Source of the DNA: Desmodesmus armatus | Taxonomy: Eukaryota > Chlorophyta > Chlorophyceae > Sphaeropleales > Scenedesmaceae | Reading direction: 5' to 3' | Length of the DNA: 64,000 nt | NCBI GenBank assembly: GCA_007449985.2 | Contig: VIIQ02000895.1 | Coordinates: forward strand, 464,070 to 528,069 | In this document: in pieces, positions 24,101 through 33,550 of the stretch | Layout: every line of letters starts with the position of its first letter | How positions within the stretch are numbered: the first letter of the stretch is position 1 | Translations under genes and position numbers: made by a program | The notes under the pieces: generated by a model | What the model was told of the DNA's origin: nothing | The model's database searches: none | What the model saw: the letters and a program-made list of their open reading frames with translations, nothing else

Positions 24101-27100
24101 AGTGGCGCACCGCCAGGCGGCGCTGCTGCTCTGAGAGCTGCTTGGCCGCTGTCCTGTCTCGCCAGGCTGAGAAGGCTCGCAGCAGCAGCCTGTGCTGGTA
24201 GTGCTCAGGGGCAGCTGCCTTGGCCTCCCGGTACCTGCATGGTGTGTGCAAAGTTATCACACCGCCATCACGCAATGCATAGCAGCATACAGCAGGCCAT
24301 CACGCACGATCATGCACCTTGATGGTGTGTGGTGCTGTGGAGTGCATCACCAGCACAGGTAAGGGCACACGTACCTTCTGTTCACCCGCCAAGGACCAAG
24401 CCGCACAGCTACAATGCCAGTGCCCTGACCTGTACCGTACTGCTTGCTGAAAGACAGCGTGGGCACTGCACAGCACAGCACAGCACTGCACAGCACTGCA
24501 CACTTACCTGGCATACCGCACCAGGCTCCTCCAAGCAGCAGCCAGCAAGCGCACCCTGTGCAGCTCAGCCGCAGCAACCAGCTGCAGCCTCTCCACTACC
24601 GCCGCAGACGCAGCGTCCTGCCAGCCTGTCAGTATGCGCCCCATGAGCTGTACACTGTAGTGCTCTTGGGCCAGCTGCACCTGCTGATGCTTCAGCTGCT
24701 GCCGGGCGGTGGCCTCCTGCCAAGCGGGGAGCAGCCGGGCCAGCTTGAGGCGTCCCAGTGAAGCACGGACTGCTGACAAGCGTGCAGTCTTATGGCGGCG
24801 CTGCTCTGCATACTTGAGCCAGGTCCTGTTGCAGTGACACATCAGGCAGGCAAGGGGTGAAGCAAGGTGCCGCAGCAGCAGCAGGAGTGTAGTGCTCACT
24901 GAGAGGGCGAAATGCGCACAGCATGAGAAACACAGTAACGAGCGGCTCTCTTCATGTTGTGTGGGCAGCATAGCAACAGGTAAGTGGCCAAAGCACTGAG
25001 TGCCTTTATGCTGCTAACTGAGTGGGATTGATGAGTGGCAGCATGCTGTCTCCCAGGCGTCAGGTTTTCAACAGCCCACGACATCAGGCCCCCTCTCTCA
25101 CCCAAGGCATGCCCTCAGCTGCACCAGTTCTCGCAGCTCCTCTCCAGCCTGGCCCGCCAGCACCTGAGCAACCGCCCGCCAGCGTGCAAAGCTGTGTGCT
25201 AGCCACCATGCAGGCTGCAGCTGCTGCAGGGCCTCAGCTGCTGCTGCCAGCTGCTGGTTGTACCCGACCAGCTGGTGCCAATGCCGCAGGATCTGAAACA
25301 GTGCGCCAACAGCAGGCAGCAGTCACAGCACGACAATATCAGGAAAGCCAGCAGGGGACTCGGCAGCCAATACTCAATCATCAAGACAAGCACACACGTC
25401 ACCTCAGAAGGGTCGCAGAAGGTCACCGTGCACGCACCTGCTGTTGTGTGTGTTGCTGCCGTGCTGCTGCTACCTCCTGCAGCAGCTGCCTGCGCTCTGC
25501 CTGCAGCTGAGCTGCCTCCAGCCAGGCCCGCAGAGCCGCAGCACCATCTTGCACCTCCAGGTGGCACGCCACACCCTTAAATGCGTGCTCAGCTGCTGCC
25601 CGCGCCTCCTGCTGCTGCTGCATCCCCTCCTGCCAGCCCTGCACTGCCTTGCTCAGCAGCTTGTGCTTGTTGAAGCACAGGGCCTTGGCTAGGGACTGCC
25701 ACTTGACAGCACCCCTGGCAGCCTTGTCCTGCCAGCACTGGAGGGTGTGCCGGTACACCACATGCTGCCAGTGCTGATCGGCCCTGCAGGCATGGACACG
25801 CAGGAACATCACGACAAACTGGTAAGCAGCATGCACAGCAGCGTCAACAGAGGCTTAGAAAGGAGCAACGGTGAGGTCGCAGCAGGTCCGCTGGCACCAT
25901 CGCTGCTCTTCCAATCTTGTGCCTGCCAATCTTGTGCCTGCCTGGGGACAACGACGAGGTGGCACCAGCAGCAGTTGCGCACACCTGGCTGTCCTGATCC
26001 TTGCCAGCTGCTTGTCAGTTGTGCGTGCCCGCCACTGCTGCAGCACCCTCAGCAGCGTCACAAACACATAGCACGCCTCAGCACGCAGCAGCAGCTGGCG
26101 CTTGCGGCGCTTGTGCTGCACATACTCCTGCCAGCAGAGCAGGACAGCAAGGGATGCTTGCCTGTGCCTGTGTGCCTGCACAAGCAAGCACAACGGAGCA
26201 GACCAAAAACATCATGGTGAGAGTTTGACATTGCCTGGTGACGCAAATACATCACCAGCAGATGGGTAGCTGGCTGTCACTGCGGCTGCAGGCTTGACAT
26301 CCAGCCACACAGGCTGCCAAAAAATGCTGCATTATACCAGCACGTGGGATGGCTTGCGTGTTGTCGCCTGTCACTGCCTCCACACCTGCAGTGTGTCTGT
26401 GACAGCCTCCAGCCGCCTGCGCAGTGCCACCAGCTGCTGCCAGCTGGTGAAGGCGCGTGACAGCAGCATGAAGGAGTGCTTGGTGGCCTGCAGCTGCGCA
26501 CGGCATGACAGCAGCTGCATGCGGCGAGCCTCCTGAGACAAGCCCTGCCAGGCTGCAGAGAGACAAACAGAGAGCAACAGCAGCACACAGGCGCTGACCA
26601 TGTATTACACATGTATGATGCCTCACGAACATGACTAGTAGGGACAGTTCAGCTTCTGTTGGTGAGCAGCTGCAGGGGCTTTGTTTGTACCACCATATGT
26701 AACACCCACAGGGCCTTTGTGCACATCAACCACACCCATACCTGCAAGCATGAGGCGACGCCTGTGCAGGCCATCAGCAAGCTTCTGCTGCCTTCTGCTG
26801 CTGGCAAACCACCGCCACTGCTGGACAACCAGCTGAGCCAGGACGCGCCTGTTCACAACAAGACACCATAGTGACCAAGGGAGCCGTATGCTTGTCAGAG
26901 CCACAGCAGTATCACTTGCTATGAGGTATGCAGCAGTGTGGCCCCCAGACAGCAGGTTGATGCAGCAACTACTGCACATCATGCATTCAGCAGGATGAGA
27001 TCCATGCCAACTCACTTGCTTTGCTGCACCTGCCTCCTGTGCTCATGCCAACTCACTTGCTTTGCTGCACCTGCCTCCTGTGCTCAAGGTGGCTGCCCCC

Positions 27101-27973
27101 TGTCAACCCTTGCACAGCCCTTGCCCCGCTTGCTGCCTCCCACAGCTGCTGCCAAGGTGCACCACAACCCATGGCCACTGCAGGCAACACCCTCGCCGAT
27201 ACAGCGGTGGGGTCACGGGCCTGAGACCTGGCCACATGTGCTTGCAGCCGCGCTGGCTGACACTGCAGTCCGGGCAGCAAACCCGTGTTGCTGGCCCGCC
27301 TCGTGGGGGCTGCCTCCTGTCCAGCACGCACCCGCTCCTGCTGCTGCTGCTGCTGCTGGTGGTGTTGGTGCTTGGGAGCACCCATAGCGGCACCTGTCAC
27401 CTGCAGTAGATCGGCGCCAGCCATCCCAGTACCAGCATGGCTGGCTATGCTGCGGCTTGAGGGTGCTGTACTGGCTGAGCCCACAGCCTTGGCGAGCGCT
27501 GATGACTGCACAGTGGCACGGCTAGGCATGCCAAGGCTGCTAACATGCTGCTGTAACTGCAGCTGCGGTTGCTGTAGGTCCAGAGACGCTCGGACACTGC
27601 ATGTGGTACTGCTGCTGCAGCGGCTGGGCGCTTGGCGCTGCATGCCACAGCCTGCTGTTGTGGTGACCTTTGCCCGCAGCCGCCTGCTGGCCTGGTGAGG
27701 CTGCTGGTTGGCGGTTGTGGGTGCAGACGCAGCGGCATGCTGGGTAAGCAAGTGAGGACTCCACGGCGTGTCACCATGTTGCCCTGCCGCTGGCACCTTG
27801 GCTGTGGCAGCAAGCCGCTGCTCTGCCCGCTTGCTGCGCTGAGCCTGCAGCCTCGCCAGAGCCTGATCGCCAGCTTTGTTGAGCTGGGGGGTGCTGCTGG
27901 CACTGGACACATTCACCTGCACTTGCCTCTCCCTCAGGACTGGCAGTTGTGGAGCTGTTGGTTGAGTTGACAT
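21116..27973 (-). CDS. SFI1: Sfi1-like centrin-binding repeat protein
   Basis: Eleven minus-strand exons (27973–27057, 26848–26742, 26552–26386, 26175–25985, 25783–25438, 25292–25102, 24825–24508, 24234–23970, 23762–23406, 23144–22885, 22664–21116) join in phase to about 1555 residues. The middle nine exons encode at least 20 Trp-centred repeats spaced roughly 30–35 residues apart, for example FTSWQQLVALRRR, LLCWQEYVQHKRRKRQ, VLQQWRARTTDKQ, RAFSAWRDRTAAKQ, LLPAWQEATARQQLKHQQ, VLRAWRDAVKEQQ and GISQWRQFLANRQHRA. This is the Sfi1 pattern, in which each repeat binds one centrin along a long helix. In algae such proteins sit at basal bodies and their striated or connecting fibres. The N-terminal exon is Ser/Gln-rich and the 516-residue last exon is a Gln/Pro-rich tail. 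The start is the first in-frame ATG. Paralogues with similar repeats exist in protists, so orthology to yeast Sfi1 is not claimed. Confidence 0.8.
27004..27085 (-). repeat. 41-bp tandem duplication carrying a splice donor
   Basis: Two identical 41-bp copies lie side by side at 27004–27044 and 27045–27085. Each contains the exon 1 donor of the Sfi1-like gene (GCAA|GTGAGT on the minus strand). Only the upstream donor (exon end 27057) keeps the frame; using the second would read through an in-frame TGA. The second copy is therefore intronic. Confidence 0.9.
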
Positions 27974-28569
27974 TGAAGCGTGCAGTTGTTGTTGTGGCAC
28001 ACCTGGCAGAGAGGCCTCGTGCTGCAAAAGCACTGATGCCCTTTCCGATTATCATTTGAAGTGGTTCGTTCTGCACACGTCAAGGCTGCACAAGGCAGGA
28101 CACAGAAACCTTCTGCACAACTCAGCATGGGAGAGCACAGCCCCCATGGCCATCCTGTTGATCAGGGCTGGATGCAGAAAGCAAAGCAAGACGAACATTC
28201 GGAGTATGGAAACAATACAAGCAGATGCTTGTGGCGTTCTTGTGGTGTGCTGAGCTGTCTTGAGGGTTGCAAAAATGTTTAAAACATGATCAGTGATCGA
28301 CAGTCGTGCCGGGCACATACGTACAATCTACGTTCATTATGTGGGTTGATCATAACCATTACCGTGAAATCAATTTTTTGTACACACAACGGGAGCCTAT
28401 CAGACTACCGTACCGCTTGACCTCACTCAGCACAGATGAGCAGCATGCTGTCCTCACAACACATAACACATCTGAGGGTCGCACCCCCTGAAACAATCCC
28501 AGTACCAACCCATGCTTCATTGCCTGACTCAGTGAGGGCATGCCAGCAAAAGGTGTGCAAGCCCTGTCC

Positions 28570-29140
28570 AAGGGCTGACCACTGCGCCAGCTGCAGCTAC
28601 ATGTCCCACCCACCGGGGCGGGCATGTAGCTGGCTGTAGCTTGCCAAGGCGCCTGTACCACTAGGTTGGTCATGAGTAACAGGCTCTATACAGCAAGTCG
28701 GCTACTTACAGCTACATATGGCTACAAGCTACAGCCGCAAGGCGTGGCTGCTCAATGAACTGGCTACAAGCTACAGGACGCGGGGCTGCTGTGTGGGGGC
28801 ATGCGTGACCAGCTACATGGAGCTGGCTACACCTGTGTATAGCTGGCTACATGCTAGGCAGTGCTGCCTGCTGGCAGCACAGCTACGTGTAGCTACACCC
28901 AGCTACAAACTTCAGCATGCAAGGGCATATGCAACTTCAATTGCTACCCAAGCCAGCTACTCGCTACAGCTGGGCACAGCTGTACGTGTACAGGCAGAGG
29001 GTTTTGTGGTGTAGCTGACCTGGGGTTGCGTGCCATTTGACCAAAAAGATACATCCGCTGCAGCAAACTCTGCAGCTACCGCCAGCTGCATGGCTGCCCC
29101 TGTGGGTGGGACACGTAGCTGGCCAAGTGGTCAGCCCCTC
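28570..29140. mobile_element. Element bounded by about 70-bp imperfect inverted repeats
   Basis: The left arm (about 28570–28645) and right arm (about 29072–29138) are reverse complements with scattered mismatches. Shared blocks in order are GGGCTGACCACT, GCCAGCT, AGCTAC, TGTCCCACCCAC, GGGGC, ATG, AGCTGGC and GTAGCT. The interior is filled with degenerate AGCTAC / GCTACA motifs and has no coding capacity. This is the structure of a non-autonomous DNA element (MITE-like) or of a foldback repeat. I could not identify a target-site duplication. Confidence 0.5.
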
Positions 29141-29168
29141 TCCTGTCCTCAGCCGTCAACAGTGATAG

Positions 29169-29255
29169 ACCTGGGGCGGGGACCGAACCCGCCACCTCCC
29201 CAGCACACAGGCAAGAAGCCGTGTGCCAGGGCGCTCTGCCTTTGAGTCACCAGGT
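29169..29255 (-). other. tRNA-like sequence (possible SINE head or tRNA pseudogene)
   Basis: On the minus strand an 87-base segment starts ACCTGG and ends CCAGGT, which pair as a 6-bp acceptor stem. TG follows as at tRNA positions 8–9, then a D-arm-like CTCAAAGGCAGAGC (A-box-like). A long paired middle arm (GCACAC…GTGTGC) comes next, and then GGCGGGTTCGGTCCCCGCC, a good T-arm with a B-box core GGTTCG. The anticodon arm is too long, the B-box A is replaced by G, and no 7-bp acceptor stem forms. A functional tRNA is therefore unlikely. A tRNA-derived repeat is the better reading. Confidence 0.4.
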
Positions 29256-29470
29256 ATCGGAGCTGCCAGCCGTGAGGCGACTGCTCCGCTTTTTTTAGGT
29301 GTCGAAGCTGCCACCCCGCAGGTGACTGCCTCACTTTCTTGTTTTGTACATTTTTTGAGTTTTTTGGGGGGAGGGGGTGTATTGGTGAAGGGTTGGAGCT
29401 GCCAGCCCTGAGGCGACTGCTCCGCCTGGTGAGGTGTTGAAGCTGCCAGCACGGAGCCAGCTGCCTCATC
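29256..29470. repeat. Four degenerate copies of a ~30-bp motif
   Basis: Copies of (A/G)AGCTGCCAGCCCTGAGGCG followed by ACTGCTCC occur near 29260, 29307, 29395 and 29440. They are separated by T-rich or G-rich spacers and directly flank the tRNA-like sequence. They may be the body of the same repeat family. Confidence 0.5.
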
Positions 29471-29482
29471 CTCATACAACCT

Positions 29483-30535
29483 CTAGTAGCACTTGACCAT
29501 CATGCAAGCCTTGCGTGGACCTGTTGGCTTGCTGCCCCAAAGCTGCTCCTTCATCCGCTGCACATGCCCCCCACACTGCGGACCACTGCTGACAGGCTGC
29601 ATGCGCTGTGAGAGTGCCATGCTGCTGTGTGCTGCTGCAATGGCTGCTCCCTCGGTGTCACACCTGAACACCACCTGCTGCACTGACTTGCTGCTGCTGC
29701 ACTGCTGAAACTCTGCCACAACAGTGCGGTAGCCAAAAGTGCCACGAGGGCTGTCTCCCTTCAGGCTGCGCAGCTGCACTACAGGTGAGGAGCACAGGCT
29801 AGACTGCATGCCAATGAGAGTGGGGAAGATGCCTGCTACTGCCTTGCACATGATGGCATTTTGAGAGGGGTCTGAGGGGGCTGTGGCTCTGCTGCTGCTG
29901 CTGCCGGTGAGGATGTTAGCTACAGGGGCAGCTGCGGAAGCAAAGGGGGAGGCAAGGGTCTCCACACACACCAGGGGGGTTAGCAGCAGGGCACACTCCT
30001 GGGGCACGCAAGGGTGGAAGATGCTTTGCAGGGAGCTCAGGGCTGCTGTGACTGCCTTCTCCTGCTGGCTGCTGGGCAGCTGCTGTGGTGAGCTGGTGGT
30101 GGTGCTGTCAAGCAAGTCCTCAGACAGTGCCAGGATGGATTCAGCACACGCTGCGCTACTTGCAGGCTCGGAAAATAGGGTGTTGGGTGCTGTGGCAATG
30201 GTTTTGATGCTGCTGCTGCTAAGAGTAGGCTTGTTCTTGCTGCTGTGCAGCTCTGTACACATGCTGTGGTACAGGCCAGGGGACTGCTTCTCGCGAACCA
30301 GGGCCAAGGAATACACCATGATATGCATTAGTACCGCCCTGATGAACAGCGCGTACTGTTCTCTGCTCAAGGGCCCTACCATGGCCACGGGAACAGCCCC
30401 CCTCAGCTGCGGTGGTGTTGCGGGCCTGCTGCTGCGGGCAGGGCGGGTCTGCTGCTGACACCTACTTTGAAGCGTGATTTTCAGCCCTTTCCACTCCGCC
30501 CCCTTCAACTGGTTGTTGGAACAGAAGCGGGCCAT
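29483..30535 (-). CDS. Intronless hypothetical protein, 350 residues
   Basis: One uninterrupted frame from ATG (30535) to stop at 29483. The N-terminus is basic (MARFCSNNQLKGAEWKGLKI). A hydrophobic helix around residues 60–80 (YALFIRAVLMHIMVYSLALV) could be a membrane segment or a buried helix. The rest is rich in Ser, Ala, Thr and Pro, with several Cys-containing stretches (for example VPQECALLLTPLVCVETLA and VVAEFQQCSSSKSVQQVVF). I recognise no family. Lack of introns in an intron-rich neighbourhood could mean retroposition or a lineage-specific gene. It lies directly beside the repeat cluster at 28570–29470, so an origin from a mobile element is possible. Confidence 0.5.
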   Translation of the reverse strand: MARFCSNNQLKGAEWKGLKITLQSRCQQQTRPARSSRPATPPQLRGAVPVAMVGPLSREQYALFIRAVLMHIMVYSLALVREKQSPGLYHSMCTELHSSKNKPTLSSSSIKTIATAPNTLFSEPASSAACAESILALSEDLLDSTTTSSPQQLPSSQQEKAVTAALSSLQSIFHPCVPQECALLLTPLVCVETLASPFASAAAPVANILTGSSSSRATAPSDPSQNAIMCKAVAGIFPTLIGMQSSLCSSPVVQLRSLKGDSPRGTFGYRTVVAEFQQCSSSKSVQQVVFRCDTEGAAIAAAHSSMALSQRMQPVSSGPQCGGHVQRMKEQLWGSKPTGPRKACMMVKCY

Positions 30536-31511
30536 GTTCTTTCACTGGCCGGACAGTACAGTTGGCTCAAAACGCTCGTGATGGCTCTGGAGAATGTATG
30601 AAGTAGCTATAGAAGTGTAGAAATCTTGCGGAGGCGGTAATCTTAAGATGGCATTGCTCGGAGCTGCCGCCCGGGGCGGTTTAGGGTCGGCCACTTGTGA
30701 AGGGGGCAGGCCCAGGAAGTGGCAATTAAATGACCAAAACAGCTATATAGTACCGATCGCTGGGGCTGAAGGCTTGCTGTCACGGCAGAAGAGCTTTACC
30801 AATGCACTCAGTCGACAAGCGGACTCTGGACAGCCAAAGCATGTATAAAAATCAATAGGTGAAGCACCAGGGATCACATGGATGCTTCATCGTCCCCAAC
30901 CACCTTGAGGCATGGGTTGGCCACACCACCCCTCAATGGCTTCACTCAGGGCTCCACGGACCAGCAACTGCACCACTGTGTGGTGGACACAACAACATGC
31001 TGCGTGGGTGATTCTGCTGAGGTGTGATTGAAACATGCAATGCTTTACTGTTTTGTTGAGTAGCTTTCTCTGCGCCTCCGTTGCTGGTATATCATGGCAA
31101 GTGAGTTGGTGTGCAACTACACTGGGGCCATTGATGGCTGATCAGCCGGGCTGACTCAGGTATCGGACACCTCACAATGATTCTGGGTGATCCCTGCACT
31201 GCACTGCTCTCAAACTTGAGCACCTTGAACTTTTACACGGTGCATGCATGGCGGGATCCTGTATGATTTCGAGTGTGCTTGATGCACTCTGGTTCCTTGT
31301 GTGTGCTGTACGTCAATGTCATGTGTTGGCAGTGGCCACCTCTGACATTAACAGCCAACAAGGCAGCAGTCACGACCCTGTTGACATCCTGTGCGCACAC
31401 AGGAGCTCTGCCAGCTGCCTGCCACCATATGGCCCACCGCTGCCAACATACGGCCAGCTGCTAGCCACCATTGCCACTGGCAGTCTGACCCCAACACTTG
31501 CGCACCATCTT
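30536..31511. other. Intergenic
   Basis: About 1 kb between the upstream side of the intronless gene and the 3' end of the ARM-like gene. It is less G/C-rich than its surroundings. No feature is supported. Confidence 0.4.
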
Positions 31512-33506
31512 TCAACCCTTCAGCGCTTTCTGCAGCGCTGTCATTGCTTGGAGTGCCCCAGTCGGAACCCATCCCTCCACAAGACCCGCATTAACGGCTT
31601 TCTGCAACCCGGCCTGCAACATCCACCAGCAGCAATCATGACGACAGCAGCAGCAGCAGCATGAGCAGCAGCAGCAGCAGCAGCAGCATGAGCAGTAGCA
31701 TCATCATCAGCAGCAGCATGAGCAGCATGGAGCAACTAGCCTGGACCATGGGTCTGCAAGGCAGCTGGCTTACAAAACAGATTGCATCTCACTACTGCAT
31801 ACATTACACTACTGGGCACACATACATACCTGGTTCATGGCTGCAACTGCGGTGGGCGAGTCCAGAAGGCCTTTCATCAACTCGCACGCCTCGATCAGAA
31901 CCACTGCAGGGAAGGCATACGGCGAAAGCAGCAGTGTACCGGTCATGGAGACTGCACAATGAGACATACAGCATGCGCTACTATACCAAAACCCACCCTG
32001 GCACAACTCCCAGCATCCCATGCGGCACAGCTGTAACAACGCATGTACCTCCAAAGCAGACAAGCCACAGGACAGACTCCATTGATGCTGCAGTTGCAGA
32101 ACATGAGCTTGAATTGTTGTTCTTGGATTGAGGCAGGCTGTAAGGTGCTTGCCAAAATGCAGCTCTGGCCATCCTGAAGTATTGCTGCCACACCCCTGGC
32201 TGTGCACGATGCCACACACACTCAGCCAACGTGGCTAGCAGCGACACTGCAAAATGCCACAGGTCCTTCCCCCTTCCCCAACCACCACCATCACACTACG
32301 CCCAAGACTACCCCGCTTGTGCGGTCACCAGTGCTCACATGCGTCTGTTCCTGGCTGCACCAAGCCCACCAGCGGCGGAAAGATGCCATACTCGACCATC
32401 TTCCGCACCACTGACTCCCCAAAGCGCTCTTGCAAGCTAAGCCACCAACCCAACTGTTTCAGCGCCGATTTGTGTGCTTGTGGGTTCGGGGTGCGCAGGT
32501 AGTCAGCTGTGGTACCCAGCAGTATGTGACGGAGCGTGATAACTACTGCACAGCACCAGCAATAAGAACACCACTGGTGAGGTGTATGTGGTAGTAGGCA
32601 CACTGGTGCAGTTGCAGTAAGCAGTTGCAGTAAGCAGTTGGTCAGGGGCCCAGGTGCTGGGGGCACCATGCCCACATGCCCGCAATGTGATTCCAGTATG
32701 CATTCAAGTGTGCGTGATGGGGCAGGCAAACGCTCGAGAATTCCCTTTTGAGCTGCAGTTGCTGATGGTTGTGCGGCAAACCGGTCTCCTTCCCACTCAC
32801 ATGCTGTTGGAATGGTGACAGACAGCACGCCCATAACGAACGGGATTCGGATCCGAGCCCAGATGTTCTGTGCTGTGGCAGCAGGAGTTGCCGCTACATT
32901 GGCCGCAGTGCCTTCAGCTGCTGCTGCTGCACCAGGACTGGGCTGTTGTGGTGGCTTGCGCATAAGCTGGCCTGCGGAGTGCTTGTGGGGCTGATGCAGC
33001 GATGGCAGCGCATAGGGCCAGGCAGGTTTGGAGAGTGACGCTGTACTGCTGCAAAAGGCTCTGCGCTGCGAAGGCCACAGCTGCTGCCAGGACTGTACGT
33101 GCTGCAGGTGCTGCTGGTGCTGCCCGCAGGGCCAGGGCTGCTGGCTGGGCAGCAGTGGCAAGAGCGCTGCTAGCAGGGAAGGCTGCTTGTGCGCTGCTAG
33201 CACCTGCTGAACACAATTGCTTTGTTGCTGCTGCTGTGTCGCCATGCTACTGCTTGTGGCGCTGCTGCAGGTCTCATAACTGTGCTGCAGGCTGGCTGCT
33301 GATGGTTCTGGACTGAACCTGCAAGACAGATGCAGCAGCACAGAAGTGGGCTAAGGCTATGCAGGCAGCTCTGAAAGGTATTCAAAAGCATGATGATGCA
33401 GACTTGAATTTTAATCGCGCTGTAATGCTCACCTAGTAGCACCCCTTGGTACATGGTGCAGCAGTGCCAGGAAAGCTCCCACTGCAGCAGCACTGGGCAC
33501 AGCCAT
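31512..33506 (-). CDS. ARM-like protein, possibly organelle-targeted, function unknown
   Basis: Six minus-strand exons (33506–33433, 33318–32801, 32545–32339, 32246–32049, 31903–31830, 31613–31512) join in phase to 390 residues. The first 24 residues (MAVPSAAAVGAFLALLHHVP then RGATR) could be a targeting signal. A Gln/Ser/Pro-rich region follows. From residue 175 there are helix pairs like armadillo repeats: IWARIRIPFVMGVLSV, HKSALKQLGWWLSLQERFGE then SVVRKMVEYGIFPPLVGLVQ, SLLATLAECVWHRAQP, VVLIEACELMKGLLDSP and LQKAVNAGLVEGWVPTGAL. Phrases such as MVEYGIFPPLVGLV are typical of ARM units. No named family is recognised. Intron 5 carries an imperfect CAG/CAT microsatellite around 31640–31730. 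Confidence 0.62.
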
Positions 33507-33550
33507 TGCTTAACGATGCTGCCTAAGCCCAGCGCACTGGGTCACCAATG

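Noticed and set aside
29169..29255. Functional tRNA gene on the minus strand
   Set aside because: The acceptor stem is only 6 bp, the anticodon arm is over-long and the B-box is altered.
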